Below are positions 28,655 to 37,412 of a stretch of DNA of 64,000 nt, piece after piece; within the stretch, counting starts at the first letter, position 1, and every line of letters begins with the position of its first letter. Source of the stretch: Mycobacterium sp. ACS4331 (GTDB lineage Bacteria > Actinomycetota > Actinomycetes > Mycobacteriales > Mycobacteriaceae). The notes beneath the pieces are model-generated. The model saw nothing but the letters and a program-made list of their open reading frames with translations. It had not been told where the DNA came from and searched no databases. The position numbers and the translations under genes are program-made. The DNA is taken from assembly GCF_001667265.1 (NCBI RefSeq), contig NZ_LZHW01000031.1, positions 124,001 through 188,000 of the forward strand, written 5' to 3'.

Positions 28655-29439
28655 GCCACAGGTTTGCCGTGGATCGGATCAGTGCGAGAACTCCGCCGCC
28701 GATCGCGGATCGGCCACAGCGCGAGCAGGGCCACCCCCAGTCCGGCGGGCACCGCGGCGGGGGCCGTCGACAGCCAGGATCCGACCAGCAGCAGAAGGCC
28801 GAAGGCGATGCCGACCCCGAGCAGCACCCGACGCAGCGCGGACCAGTGCGCATCCGCATGGAGCCGCGTCGACAGCAGCATCCCCAGGACCAGAGCGACA
28901 GCATGCCCGACGGCGGTGAAGTCCCATCCTGACATCGACGCCACCACCCACGCGACGGTCAACCAGCCGCCGGCCCAGGCCGGACGCCATCCCGTCGGCA
29001 TCGCCGCGGTCAACGCGCCGAGGACGCCGACGGCTCCGTAGCTGAGGCCGACGTCGGTCGCACCGGCGGTCGACAGCGGCAGCCAGCCGGCCCTGATCGC
29101 GGCGGCGAGTCCGGCAGCGACGATCAGGGTGGCCCCGACGTGGCCGAGCATGAAGGCCTGCACCAGGCGCCTGCCGCGCCAGAGGAGCTCGGCCAGCGCG
29201 AGCAGGCACACCAAACCCGGAAGAAGCGGATAGATCGGGCCCTCGGCCGTGACGAAGGCGCTTCCGAGCAGCGTGCCCACATGACCGTGGCCCAGGTTCT
29301 CCACATTGGTGCTCAGATGACCGACCACACGGTCGCGCACCTCGGGGCCCAGCACCCACAGCACGGTGGAGACCAGACCGAGCACCGTCGCGTAGGTGAC
29401 GGTGACCCACACCGGCACCAGAGTGGAGAACACTCGCGA
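28573..29439 (-). CDS. Rhomboid-like integral membrane protein
   Basis: A 288-residue membrane protein with six or seven hydrophobic segments: VFSTLVPVWVTVTYATVLG, a long loop VGHLSTNVENLGHGHVGTLL, then helices near PLLPGLVCLLALAEL, AFMLGHVGATLIVAAG, VGLSYGAVGVLGALT and two more. The GHVGATL and YGAVG segments recall the rhomboid fold (His in TM2 and a G-x-S-G-like loop), but the loop reads LSYGAVG without a clear GxSG, so protease activity is doubtful. The open frame extends 84 bases upstream to a TTG; the GTG at 29439 is preferred because AGGTG lies seven bases before it and two hairpins occupy the upstream gap. The last 28 codons overlap the end of the convergent phosphotransferase gene. 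Confidence 0.75.
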   Translation of the reverse strand, partial: SRVFSTLVPVWVTVTYATVLGLVSTVLWVLGPEVRDRVVGHLSTNVENLGHGHVGTLLGSAFVTAEGPIYPLLPGLVCLLALAELLWRGRRLVQAFMLGHVGATLIVAAGLAAAIRAGWLPLSTAGATDVGLSYGAVGVLGALTAAMPTGWRPAWAGGWLTVAWVVASMSGWDFTAVGHAVALVLGMLLSTRLHADAHWSALRRVLLGVGIAFGLLLLVGSWLSTAPAAVPAGLGVALLALWPIRDRRRSSRTDPIHGKPVAQAISVTSGRCRQASSTGATASTSMGS

Positions 29440-29464
29440 CACCTGGTCGAGCTTACCGAACGGC

Positions 29465-29518
29465 GCCCCTGTGAAGGGGCTGGCAAGCTGCTGCGCACTC
29501 AGTCCACAGTGACTGTGG
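29465..29518 (-). terminator. Two small perfect hairpins downstream of the amine oxidase gene
   Basis: Positions 29504-29518 form CCACAG-TGA-CTGTGG and positions 29465-29480 form GCCCCT-GTGA-AGGGGC. They lie 24-77 bases past the amine oxidase stop and before the GTG start of the rhomboid-like gene. They may attenuate or terminate read-through from the oxidase gene. Confidence 0.4.
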
Positions 29519-29541
29519 CCCAAGCTCTTTGGTGAACTCCG

Positions 29542-30912
29542 TCACACAGGCGTGCCCGAGGTGGACGTCTCGGCCTGCACCACCTCGGCCGCGGCCCGCT
29601 CGCCCGAACGCACCGCGCCGTCGATGAACCCGTACATGACCGCCGAGGTTTCCGTACCGGCCCAGTGGATTCGCCCGCAGGGAGCGCGCAACGCCGGACC
29701 GAACTCGGTGAGCACGCCCGGCGGGGTGTGCGAGATCATGCCGCCGCCGGAATACCGCTCGACGGTCCAGTTGTGTTCGATCCAGTCCCGCGGCGCCAAG
29801 GCCCTGCCTCCGAAACGCTGAGCCACCGCGCTGAGGACGGCGCGGCGGCGCTCCCCCTCGGACATGGCGCACAGCACGCGCGCCGCGGGACCCTCCGTGA
29901 TGACGGTCAGGATGCCGGGCTCAGCCGCGAGCGTGCAGGAGTCGATGGTCAGACCGGCCAGCGATCCAGGTGAGAAGGACTGGCCGGACAACCCGTCGGC
30001 CCGCCAGAACGGTTCGTCGTACACCAGGGCGATCTTGAACACCGCCCCACTGGGCATCCGTTGGTGCAGCAGCGACCGATCGACGGGAAGCATCGGGTCG
30101 TAGATGATCTGGGCCGCGAGGCAGATCGGCACCGCGACGATGGCCCGGCGAGCTCGGACCACCATGTCCTCAGCCCGCACGGTCACGCCCTCGGCGTCCT
30201 GACTGACGGCCCGCACGGGCTGAGAAAGGTGCACGGTGTCGCCGAGTTCGGCCGTCACCGCCCGGTGGATCGCCCCCATGCCGCCGAGGGGACGGGCGTC
30301 CTCGGCGCCGTCCTTCACCCCGAGCACAAACCCTGGTCCACCTGCGGACGCCATCTGGTAGAGCACGAACAGCAGCGAGATCTCCGACGCCGCCGACGTG
30401 TACAGGCCCGCGACACTCGACTCCAGCAGCAGCCGTGCGGGTTTCGACAAGGTGTGGCTGTCAAGCCATTTCGCCCATGTCAGTTGATCCCACCTGCGGG
30501 CCTTCGGCGCATCCCACGGCGCCTCCGGCGAGATGGTTCTGCACATCTGACTGAGCTCGAGGAACACCGCCCCGATGTTGGCGACGGCGAACGGACTCAT
30601 CGACCACGGGATCGTGCCCTTATAGCGATACGACCTGCCGTCGACGAACATCATCGCGTCCCCGTCGACGTACTGCTTGCAGCTGAGGACGTCAAACTCA
30701 TCCATCAATGCATAGATGCGGTCCTGCCCCGGCCCGATCCACGCGCCGCCACGGTCGATCCACGTTCCATCTTCGCGGGCTTCGGTGAACGTGCGCCCGC
30801 CCACCCGATCTCGCGCCTCCAGCAGTGCCACGCAGTGACCGGCCTGGGTGAGTCGAAGTGCCGCGGTCAGACCCGCAAACCCCGCCCCCACCACGCAATA
30901 GTCGACATCCAT
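29542..30912 (-). CDS. aofH: Flavin-containing monoamine oxidase
   Basis: A 456-residue FAD-dependent amine oxidase. The dinucleotide-binding motif VVGAGFAGLTAALRLTQAG occupies residues 7-25 with the terminal Glu in ALLEARDRVGGR; RGGAWIGPGQDRI and the C-terminal FAD-contact region IHWAGTETSAVMYGFIDGAVRSGERA complete the family pattern. It oxidises primary or secondary amines to aldehydes with release of H2O2 and ammonia, similar to mycobacterial AofH and bacterial putrescine oxidase. A residue corresponding to the covalent-FAD Cys of some oxidases is not evident. Stand-alone gene, 48 bases downstream of the helicase start on the same strand. Confidence 0.92.
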   Translation of the reverse strand: MDVDYCVVGAGFAGLTAALRLTQAGHCVALLEARDRVGGRTFTEAREDGTWIDRGGAWIGPGQDRIYALMDEFDVLSCKQYVDGDAMMFVDGRSYRYKGTIPWSMSPFAVANIGAVFLELSQMCRTISPEAPWDAPKARRWDQLTWAKWLDSHTLSKPARLLLESSVAGLYTSAASEISLLFVLYQMASAGGPGFVLGVKDGAEDARPLGGMGAIHRAVTAELGDTVHLSQPVRAVSQDAEGVTVRAEDMVVRARRAIVAVPICLAAQIIYDPMLPVDRSLLHQRMPSGAVFKIALVYDEPFWRADGLSGQSFSPGSLAGLTIDSCTLAAEPGILTVITEGPAARVLCAMSEGERRRAVLSAVAQRFGGRALAPRDWIEHNWTVERYSGGGMISHTPPGVLTEFGPALRAPCGRIHWAGTETSAVMYGFIDGAVRSGERAAAEVVQAETSTSGTPV

Positions 30913-30960
30913 GACTGCCCCCGCCCGTCGGTTCAGGCCTACTCCCGATGGGCGGCACAG

Positions 30961-33309
30961 TCAATATGCGGTGCGGGTCCGCTCGATCCAGGCGAAGAAC
31001 TCATCGGCGGTGAACACCGGTTTGCCGTAGTCCAGAGCTTTGCGCGCCTTGCCGGACTGTGTGCCCGCCTCGGCGGTCACCAGGACCTCACATCGGGTCT
31101 TGGTGACCGTGCGCACCGGCGCCAACCCTGCGGATGCGGCCATCCGCTCCATCTCCTCACGGTCCACGACACAACCCGAGTCGTTCATCGCGGTGCCGGT
31201 GAAGCAGATGCGCGCGCCCGGCACCAACACCTCACCGATGTCGTGGCGCACGGCGTCGGCCACGCCGGCGACGACATCGATTCCCAGCAGCGCCGACACG
31301 TGGTGCAGACGCGCAACGACCTGTTCCGGCAACGGTGTTCGGCCAGCCGCGGTGCGCAGTTGGTCTGCCACCGCCTGCGCTGCCGCCGCATCCCAGTCGC
31401 CGTCGGGAGCTGCTGGTGAGGCCTCTTCGCCGAGCAGCACCGCACCCACCTGACGGCTGAGCCTCAGCAGCGCCGAGAGCGCAGGCAGATGCCGCGCCAC
31501 CGGCGTGGGCACCCCGGGATCGCGGCTCAGCAGCAGGCCGGACTGGATCTCGGTGGCATCGGGTTCGTCGAACGGGATGGACCCGGTCGAGACCTCGGCT
31601 GCGGCGTGGGCCTTCAACAAAGAGCGGGCGCGCTCCAGTGCGGTGTCACCGGTCACCCGGGCTCCGCGCAGCTCGACGCCCAACGGCATCGGCGTGACGT
31701 GGCCGAGGCGCTTGAGTTCGAAGTCGATCAGACCCAGAGTCTCGTCCACGCCCACGCCGACGGGTGTGCACCCAGCCAACATCGGCGCGATCACCGCCCA
31801 CGCCTCGCGCAGCGTGGGGGCCAACAGCACATCGGAGACCCCGATGCCGTAGGCGGTCCTCGCGTCGGCCAGATCCCGCTGCGGGTTGATCAGGGTCGAC
31901 ACCGCGGTACCGTCGTCGAACGCGACAGCCAACTCCACGGGTCGCGGGCGGGACATCCGGCCCTCGTCGCCGACTGTCAGCAGCCCGATCGCGCAGAACC
32001 GCCGAGCCTGCCCCCCACCCGCCGATCCGCGCAGGTACCGGGCGATGCGCCGGTCCACCTTCAGATCCTTCGGCAGCACAGGGCGTTTGAGCACCAGGCC
32101 GGCCAGCGACGTGCACCTGCTCAACGCGACATACAACTGCCCGGTCGAGAACATGCCCCCGGTCAGGTCAACGACGAGGCGGTCCAAGGTCTGGCCCTGG
32201 CTCTTGTGGATCGTGATCGCCCAGGCCAGCTTGAACGGCAACTGGGTGAAGGTGCCGACGACCTCGCGGCGCAGCGACCCGCCGTCGACGACCGGCCGGG
32301 TCGCTTCCCAGACGAACGGCGCGACGTCAGCCACTGTGCCGTCTGGGAACTCGACGTCGACCACCGCGCCGTAGCGGTCGTAGCCGACACCGACCACCCG
32401 TCCGATGGATCCGTTGACCCAGCGATTGCGCGGGTCGTTGTTCAGCATCATGACCTGGGCGCCGACCTTGAACCGCAGTTCCTCCTCGATCGGCTTGTCG
32501 AACAGCGACAGGTCGCCGGTCTCGGTTGCGCGGTGCACCATCTCGTCACCGGGCAGGCGCTCCAACTGCTGCCGGTTGCGCGCCGCCACAAGCCGATTCG
32601 TCGGCGCCAGCGTCAACCAGAACTCATCCTCGGGCGGCACGAAGTCACCGTCGACGCGTGAATTCAGGTGCTCCTGCGCATGGCCGAGCAGCACACCTTC
32701 ACGGATCTCGTTGAGGATGGCCGTCATCCGGTCGTCACCGAGCTGGCGGAACACCGTCGTCAAGGACACCGTCGGAAAAACCGCGCTCTCGAAACTGCGC
32801 GCGGAGAAGAAGTACGGCGTCGCATATGTGGTGGAGAAGTAGTGCTGCTCGCCTTCTGCGACGACCGGCGGAAGCTGGTACAGGTCGCCGACCAGCACGA
32901 TCTGGACGCCGCCGAACGGGGTGTCGGGGATCGGACCGTACCGTCGCAGCGCGGCGGCGACCATGTCGAAGACGTCCGCGCGCACCATCGAGGCTTCATC
33001 GATGATCAGTGTCTGCAGCGACGCCAGGGTCTTGGCGAACCTGCCCGGCCGGTAGGCGCCGCCGGTGACATCGCCCAGCGTCGTGGTGGTGCGGAACCCG
33101 AACAGCCGGTGGATGGTGTATCCGTCGACGTTGAGCGCCGCGATGCCGGTCGGGGCGAGGACCACCACGTTGCGGTCGGTGGTGGCCATGTAGTGCCGGA
33201 TCAACGTGGATTTACCCGTGCCGGCCTTGCCGGTGAGGAAGAGGTGTTCGCCGGCGGCCAGCCGCGCCAGGGCCTCACCGAACTCCTCGGTCAAGACCAG
33301 ATCCGCCAC
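30961..33309 (-). CDS. Pif1-type helicase with degenerate exonuclease-like segment and BRCT domain
   Basis: A 782-residue SF1B helicase. Walker A GKAGTGKS (27-34), LAPTGIAALN (motif Ia), Walker B LIIDEAS (101-107), GDLYQLPP (141-148), and the C-terminal AWAITIHKSQGQTLDR and LYVALSRCTSL motifs define the Pif1/RecD-like core (to about 430). Residues about 460-570 (VELAVAFDDGT, STLINPQRDLADARTAYGI, PTLREAWAVIAPML, GVGVDETL) read like a DnaQ-type exonuclease fold in which the DEDD acidic residues are missing. The C-terminal 85 residues (GARICFTGTAMNDSGCVVDR, TKTRCEVLVTAEAGTQSGKA) form a BRCT domain of the ligase type. Likely acts on replication or repair structures; no partner nearby. Confidence 0.9.
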   Translation of the reverse strand: MADLVLTEEFGEALARLAAGEHLFLTGKAGTGKSTLIRHYMATTDRNVVVLAPTGIAALNVDGYTIHRLFGFRTTTTLGDVTGGAYRPGRFAKTLASLQTLIIDEASMVRADVFDMVAAALRRYGPIPDTPFGGVQIVLVGDLYQLPPVVAEGEQHYFSTTYATPYFFSARSFESAVFPTVSLTTVFRQLGDDRMTAILNEIREGVLLGHAQEHLNSRVDGDFVPPEDEFWLTLAPTNRLVAARNRQQLERLPGDEMVHRATETGDLSLFDKPIEEELRFKVGAQVMMLNNDPRNRWVNGSIGRVVGVGYDRYGAVVDVEFPDGTVADVAPFVWEATRPVVDGGSLRREVVGTFTQLPFKLAWAITIHKSQGQTLDRLVVDLTGGMFSTGQLYVALSRCTSLAGLVLKRPVLPKDLKVDRRIARYLRGSAGGGQARRFCAIGLLTVGDEGRMSRPRPVELAVAFDDGTAVSTLINPQRDLADARTAYGIGVSDVLLAPTLREAWAVIAPMLAGCTPVGVGVDETLGLIDFELKRLGHVTPMPLGVELRGARVTGDTALERARSLLKAHAAAEVSTGSIPFDEPDATEIQSGLLLSRDPGVPTPVARHLPALSALLRLSRQVGAVLLGEEASPAAPDGDWDAAAAQAVADQLRTAAGRTPLPEQVVARLHHVSALLGIDVVAGVADAVRHDIGEVLVPGARICFTGTAMNDSGCVVDREEMERMAASAGLAPVRTVTKTRCEVLVTAEAGTQSGKARKALDYGKPVFTADEFFAWIERTRTAY

Positions 33310-33426
33310 TCGTGCACCCTATCCAGCGGTGGCCCCGCAACCCGTGGTGCGGGGCGGCAGCCGCCTTCCGCGTCGACATCCCAACTCCGGGCGCCGGTTC
33401 CGCACTTTGCCCGCGATCCACAGCGC

Positions 33427-33432
33427 TAAAGT
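33427..33432 (+). promoter_or_regulatory. Candidate -10 element for a leaderless start
   Basis: TAAAGT lies seven bases before the GTG at 33440, with no purine-rich ribosome-binding site between them. A -35 element at the right distance is weak (CTTTGC at 33405-33410, 16 bases away). Confidence 0.35.
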
Positions 33433-33439
33433 GCTTTCC

Positions 33440-34081
33440 GTGCCTAAGAAGCTGCTGGGGAACGGACGGGGTCGCTGGCTGGCGATCATGGCCTCCGTTG
33501 CGCTGTCCGCAGGCATGCTCTACGTGCAGGGCACCAACACCGAGAAGCCTCACGCCGCGAAACCGGCGGCCCAGGCGCCATCGACTCCAGGGATGGCAGC
33601 ACCCGCGCCGGCGCATGCCGAGCTGCTCGCGGCCACCCGCCCGCCCGACCCCAAGGTGTTCCAGCTCGAGTTGCCGCGGGGCGTGGCCCCGGAGGGGGGA
33701 CTGCAGGTCAAGACCATCTGGGTTGCCCGGGCCATCAGCGCGATGTTCCCCGAGATCAAGACCATCGGCGGCTACCGTCAGGATCCGCTGAAGTGGCATC
33801 CCAACGGGCTTGCGATCGACGTCATGATTCCCAACCACGGCAGCCAGACCGGAATCGACCTGGGCAACCAGATCGCCGGGTTGGCGTTGGCCAACGCCGA
33901 ACGGTGGGGCGTGCTGCACGTCATCTGGCGGCAGGGCTACTACCCCGGCATCGGGGCACCCAGCTGGACCGCCGACTACGGCAACGAGACGGCCAATCAC
34001 TTCGACCATGTCCACATCGCCACCATCGGCGGGGGCTATCCGACCGGCAATGAGGTCTTCTACCTGGACTCCATGCGCTGA
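33440..34081 (+). CDS. Membrane-anchored VanY-fold (ARB_07466-like) cell-wall protein
   Basis: A 213-residue protein with an N-terminal hydrophobic anchor or signal (WLAIMASVALSAGMLYVQG, residues about 14-32), a 50-residue Ala/Pro-rich linker and a C-terminal domain with GGYRQDPLKWHPNGLAIDVM and ANHFDHVHI. The H-x6-D and H-x-H residues are the zinc site of the D-Ala-D-Ala carboxypeptidase/LAS fold, as in the ARB_07466-like family common in mycobacteria. It probably acts in the periplasm on peptidoglycan peptides, or merely binds them. The frame is open 234 bases further upstream, inside the helicase gene; the GTG chosen gives a normal anchor and follows a TAAAGT -10-like element, suggesting a leaderless mRNA. 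Divergent from the helicase gene. Confidence 0.82.
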   Translation: MPKKLLGNGRGRWLAIMASVALSAGMLYVQGTNTEKPHAAKPAAQAPSTPGMAAPAPAHAELLAATRPPDPKVFQLELPRGVAPEGGLQVKTIWVARAISAMFPEIKTIGGYRQDPLKWHPNGLAIDVMIPNHGSQTGIDLGNQIAGLALANAERWGVLHVIWRQGYYPGIGAPSWTADYGNETANHFDHVHIATIGGGYPTGNEVFYLDSMR

Positions 34082-34132
34082 CGCAACGGCCCCGGTCTGG
34101 ACAACCCCGTTCCCGACCCGAAGGTCCGCGAC

Positions 34133-36745
34133 TCACCCGCCCGAAGATGGAGAAGCAACCCTCGCCCAGCGTGAGTTGAACCGCGCCGCGCGACGATGGA
34201 CCCGATGAGCATGACCGCGGGTCCGACCCAATCGGGCCGTGATCAGTCCGGGCTCAGCGTAGAACGCCGTCTTGACCGCCTCGACGAGGATCAGGTACGC
34301 GACGGCCAGCGCCAGCAGCGCGACGAAGAACTGCCACGGCAACGGTGTGAACCCGAGAGACCCGGACAGCGGCGATACGGTCAGCACGACGCCGGCGGTG
34401 ATCACCGCGGCTGTGGCCAGCACCAGCGGTGTGCTCGGCCGGCTGCGGAGGAACGGCACCCGCCGCGTCCTCACCGCGAAGATGATCAGGGTCTGGGTGG
34501 CCAGCGACTCCACGAACCAACCCGTGCGGAACTCGACCGGTCCGGCATGCAGCACCCCGAGCATGAGGCCGAAGGTCAGGAAGTCGAACAACGAACTGAT
34601 CGGCCCGAAGGTGAGCATGAAGCGACGAATGAAGTCGATGTTCCAGTGCGATGGAGCGCGCAGCTGTTCCTCATCGACCCGGTCGGTCGGAATCGCCAGC
34701 TGCGACGTGTCGTAGAGCAGGTTGTTGAGCAGGATCTGGCTGGGCAGCATGGGCAGGAAGGTGATGACCGCCGAGGCCGCTGCCGCGCTGAACATGTTGC
34801 CGAAGTTGCTCGAGGTCCCCATGAGGACGTACTTGATCGTGTTGGCGAAGATGCGCCGACCTTCGGCCACTCCCGTCGCCAGCACGCCGAGATCCTTGTC
34901 CAGCAGCACAACGTCGGCCGCATCCTTGGCCACATCGGTGGCACTGTCGACCGAGATACCCACGTCCGCGGAGTGGAGCGCGAGTGCATCGTTGACGCCG
35001 TCCCCGAGGAAGCCCACCGACCGCCCGCGGCGGCGAAGCGAGGAGATCACCCGGGCTTTCTGCTCCGGTGAGACGCGGGCGAAGATCGTACTGTCGGCGG
35101 TGACGGCATCCAGTTGACCCGAGGTCAACCCCTCCAAATCGGTGCCGCTGACCACCCCCTTGATCGGCAGACCCAGTTCAGCGCAGACCTTTTCAGCGAC
35201 GGCCGGATTGTCGCCAGTGGCGACCTTCACCTCGATACCCAACGCCGCGAGCTGCCGAAGCGATTCGCGGGCGGCCGGTTTGGGCGTGTCGGCGAAGACC
35301 AGGAAGCCGCGAAGTTCCAGACCTTCCTCATCGGCGGCGGACACGCTGGACAGTTCCGGCGCCGGGCGCGTAGCGACCGCGACCACCCGCCTGCCCTGGG
35401 CGAACAGGGCAGCCAGGGTCTGATGGGCGACGACCGGCGACGAACCGCATTTCGCCATGATCTGCTCGGGCGCGCCCTTGCAGACGAGGGTGCGTCCGGC
35501 CGAGTCCTCGACGAGCGCTGTGGTGGCCCGGCGGGTGTGGTCGAACGGGAGGAGCGCAATCCGCCTGGCATCCGCGATGGGCCCGCGACCGTCCCACAAC
35601 GCCGCGTCGAGCTGGTTGGCGCACGTCCCCCCGACCGACGGGTCGATCTCGGTGGCCAGCATCCCGAGGCGCAGCACCGTCTCCGCATAGTCACCGCCGG
35701 GGTCGACGGCATCGATCAGTACGATCCGATCCTCGGTCAGGGTGCCGGTCTTGTCGGTGACCAGGATGTCGATGTCGCCGAGGTCCTCGATGCACACCAG
35801 TCGTTTCACCAGGACTCGGCGCCGAGCCAGCCGGCGCGAACCTGCCGCGAGGCTGGTGCTGACCACGGCCGGCAACAGCTGCGGCGTGATACCGACAGCT
35901 ATCGCCAGACCGAACAGCGCGGACTCGATCAACGGGCGGTCCAGCAACAGGTTGATCGCGATAATGACGACCGTCAGCGTCAGCGCGACTCGCAACAGCA
36001 GGTAGGAGAATTGTCGCAGGCCGAGCTGGAACTCGGTCTCCGGTTCGCGCTCCCCCAGGCCCGCCGCGATCCGGCCGAACTCCGCGTCGGCTCCGGTCGC
36101 GTACACCACGGCAGTGGCACTGCCCGCGCTCACCACGGTTCCCATGAAGGCGAGATTCGACGCGTCCGCCAGATCGGCCCCAGCGGGCTCGGTTGCCGAC
36201 TTCTCAGCGGCGGTGGACTCGCCCGTGAGGATGCTCTCATTGCATTCCAGTCCGTTGACCTCGAGCAGACGCACATCGGCGGGCACGAGTTCACCCAGCT
36301 CCAGACGGATCACGTCCCCCGGAACCAGGTCGACGACATCGACCTTGGTCATCTGGTTGTCGCGCAGGGCCGATGCCGTGTGCCGGATGCGGGAGTGCAG
36401 CGCCGCGGTGGCGCGCTCGGCCCGGTACTCGTTGACGAATCCCAGGCCGACGCTGACGGCGAGGATGACGCCGATGATGATCGCCTGGGTGCTGTCGCCG
36501 AGGAAGAACGATGCCACGGCCGTGACCGCCAGCAGCGCGAGCACAGCGTTCTTCAACTGGCGTCCGAGCAGCTGGATCACGCTGACGCCATGGGTGCGAA
36601 CCGAGTTCGACCCCATCTCGGCCCGTCGGGCGGCGGCCTCCTCAGTCGACAGGCCATCCGTCGACGCACCCAGCGCTGCGAGCACATCCGGGACCGAGGA
36701 TTGACTGACCTCCTGGCGGCTCAAGCACCCCGAACGCGGCCCCAC
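34133..36745 (-). CDS. mgtA: Mg2+-importing P-type ATPase, MgtA family
   Basis: An 870-residue P-type ATPase. Motifs: ILTGES in the actuator domain, the phosphorylation site DKTGTLT at about residue 331, CKGAPE (nucleotide domain), ATGDNPAVAEKVC, and FLGDGVNDALAL. Membrane segments include GITPQLLPAVVSTSL, the TM4 signature of the P3B magnesium group, and four more hydrophobic C-terminal helices. The start is uncertain: GTG here (GGCAGG nine bases upstream) or TTG at 36724. The promoter region, shared with the divergent flavin-binding protein gene, holds a DosR-box-like site 35 bases upstream of the start. Confidence 0.9.
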   Translation of the reverse strand: MGPRSGCLSRQEVSQSSVPDVLAALGASTDGLSTEEAAARRAEMGSNSVRTHGVSVIQLLGRQLKNAVLALLAVTAVASFFLGDSTQAIIIGVILAVSVGLGFVNEYRAERATAALHSRIRHTASALRDNQMTKVDVVDLVPGDVIRLELGELVPADVRLLEVNGLECNESILTGESTAAEKSATEPAGADLADASNLAFMGTVVSAGSATAVVYATGADAEFGRIAAGLGEREPETEFQLGLRQFSYLLLRVALTLTVVIIAINLLLDRPLIESALFGLAIAVGITPQLLPAVVSTSLAAGSRRLARRRVLVKRLVCIEDLGDIDILVTDKTGTLTEDRIVLIDAVDPGGDYAETVLRLGMLATEIDPSVGGTCANQLDAALWDGRGPIADARRIALLPFDHTRRATTALVEDSAGRTLVCKGAPEQIMAKCGSSPVVAHQTLAALFAQGRRVVAVATRPAPELSSVSAADEEGLELRGFLVFADTPKPAARESLRQLAALGIEVKVATGDNPAVAEKVCAELGLPIKGVVSGTDLEGLTSGQLDAVTADSTIFARVSPEQKARVISSLRRRGRSVGFLGDGVNDALALHSADVGISVDSATDVAKDAADVVLLDKDLGVLATGVAEGRRIFANTIKYVLMGTSSNFGNMFSAAAASAVITFLPMLPSQILLNNLLYDTSQLAIPTDRVDEEQLRAPSHWNIDFIRRFMLTFGPISSLFDFLTFGLMLGVLHAGPVEFRTGWFVESLATQTLIIFAVRTRRVPFLRSRPSTPLVLATAAVITAGVVLTVSPLSGSLGFTPLPWQFFVALLALAVAYLILVEAVKTAFYAEPGLITARLGRTRGHAHRVHRRAARFNSRWARVASPSSGG

Positions 36746-36779
36746 AGAGAACAGCCTGCCGCAACCGCACCGCCGACGA

Positions 36780-36793
36780 CGGGCTTTGGTCCC
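36780..36793. promoter_or_regulatory. DosR-box-like site between mgtA and the PNPOx-like gene
   Basis: CGGGCTTTGGTCCC matches 11 of 14 positions of the DosR core consensus GGGACTWWAGTCCC. It is 35 bases from the mgtA start and 93 bases from the divergent gene start. dosR itself is 4.6 kb away. Matching was done by eye. Confidence 0.5.
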
Positions 36794-36885
36794 TTCTTCA
36801 ACCCCCACGATGTCCGTGCGCTGTTCAGACGATGGGTCCGCCCTCGGGCATCCCGGCCGGCGATCGTTGCGTAATCTGACCAACC

Positions 36886-37308
36886 ATGACCGACGGGAAC
36901 CGACTCGCCAACATTCTGCCGGAGAGTGAGTGCTGGACTCTGATGTCCAGCGCCTCGCTGGGACGGCTGATCACCGCCGCCGACGGTGAACCCGAAGTGT
37001 TCCCGGTGAACTTCGCCGTTCAGGACCGCAGCGTGGTGTTCCGCACCGCCGAGGGCACGAAACTGGTCAGTTCGGCCATCAACCGCAATGTGCTGTTCGA
37101 GGTCGACGCCCACGATGACGCGCAGGGCTGGAGCGTCATCGTCAGGGGTGTCGCCCGGATCCTGCACTCCGACGAAGAGATCGACGTGGCGAGGCAGACC
37201 GGGTTGCGCCCGTGGGTGTCGAGCGACAAGGAGCACTACGTCCGAATCCGTCCCGTGCGTGTCAGCGGCCGCCGATTCGTCTTCGATCAGGCGGTCAACT
37301 CGCAGTAG
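36886..37308 (+). CDS. Pyridoxamine 5'-phosphate oxidase-like flavin-binding protein
   Basis: A 140-residue split-barrel protein of the PNPOx-like family (ECWTLMSSASLGRL, EVFPVNFAVQDRSVVFRT, GTKLVSSAINRNVLFEVD, GWSVIVRGVARIL). Such small mycobacterial members bind FMN, F420 or heme and several belong to the DosR dormancy regulon. The ATG is followed by a normal family N-terminus; the upstream region is shared with mgtA and carries a DosR-box-like site. The presence of DosR/DosS genes nearby supports, but does not prove, hypoxic induction. The precise cofactor is not readable from the sequence. Confidence 0.85.
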   Translation: MTDGNRLANILPESECWTLMSSASLGRLITAADGEPEVFPVNFAVQDRSVVFRTAEGTKLVSSAINRNVLFEVDAHDDAQGWSVIVRGVARILHSDEEIDVARQTGLRPWVSSDKEHYVRIRPVRVSGRRFVFDQAVNSQ

Positions 37309-37346
37309 CGGCCGCGCGGAGGTGATCGGGGCCCGCGACTCCCGCA

Positions 37347-37370
37347 AAGGACCTTGTGACTGCGGTCCTT
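37347..37370. promoter_or_regulatory. Inverted repeat with a DosR-like half before the SRPBCC gene
   Basis: AAGGACC and GGTCCTT are perfect inverted arms separated by ten bases. Overlapping it, GTGACTGCGGTCCT (37356-37369) matches the DosR core at 9 of 14 positions. It ends 43 bases before the ATG at 37413, a normal distance for an activator site. Weak but suggestive in this neighbourhood. Confidence 0.35.
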
Positions 37371-37412
37371 CGACCCTGCTGCAGACCGGCCCGTCCGTGC
37401 GATGGTGTGGAG

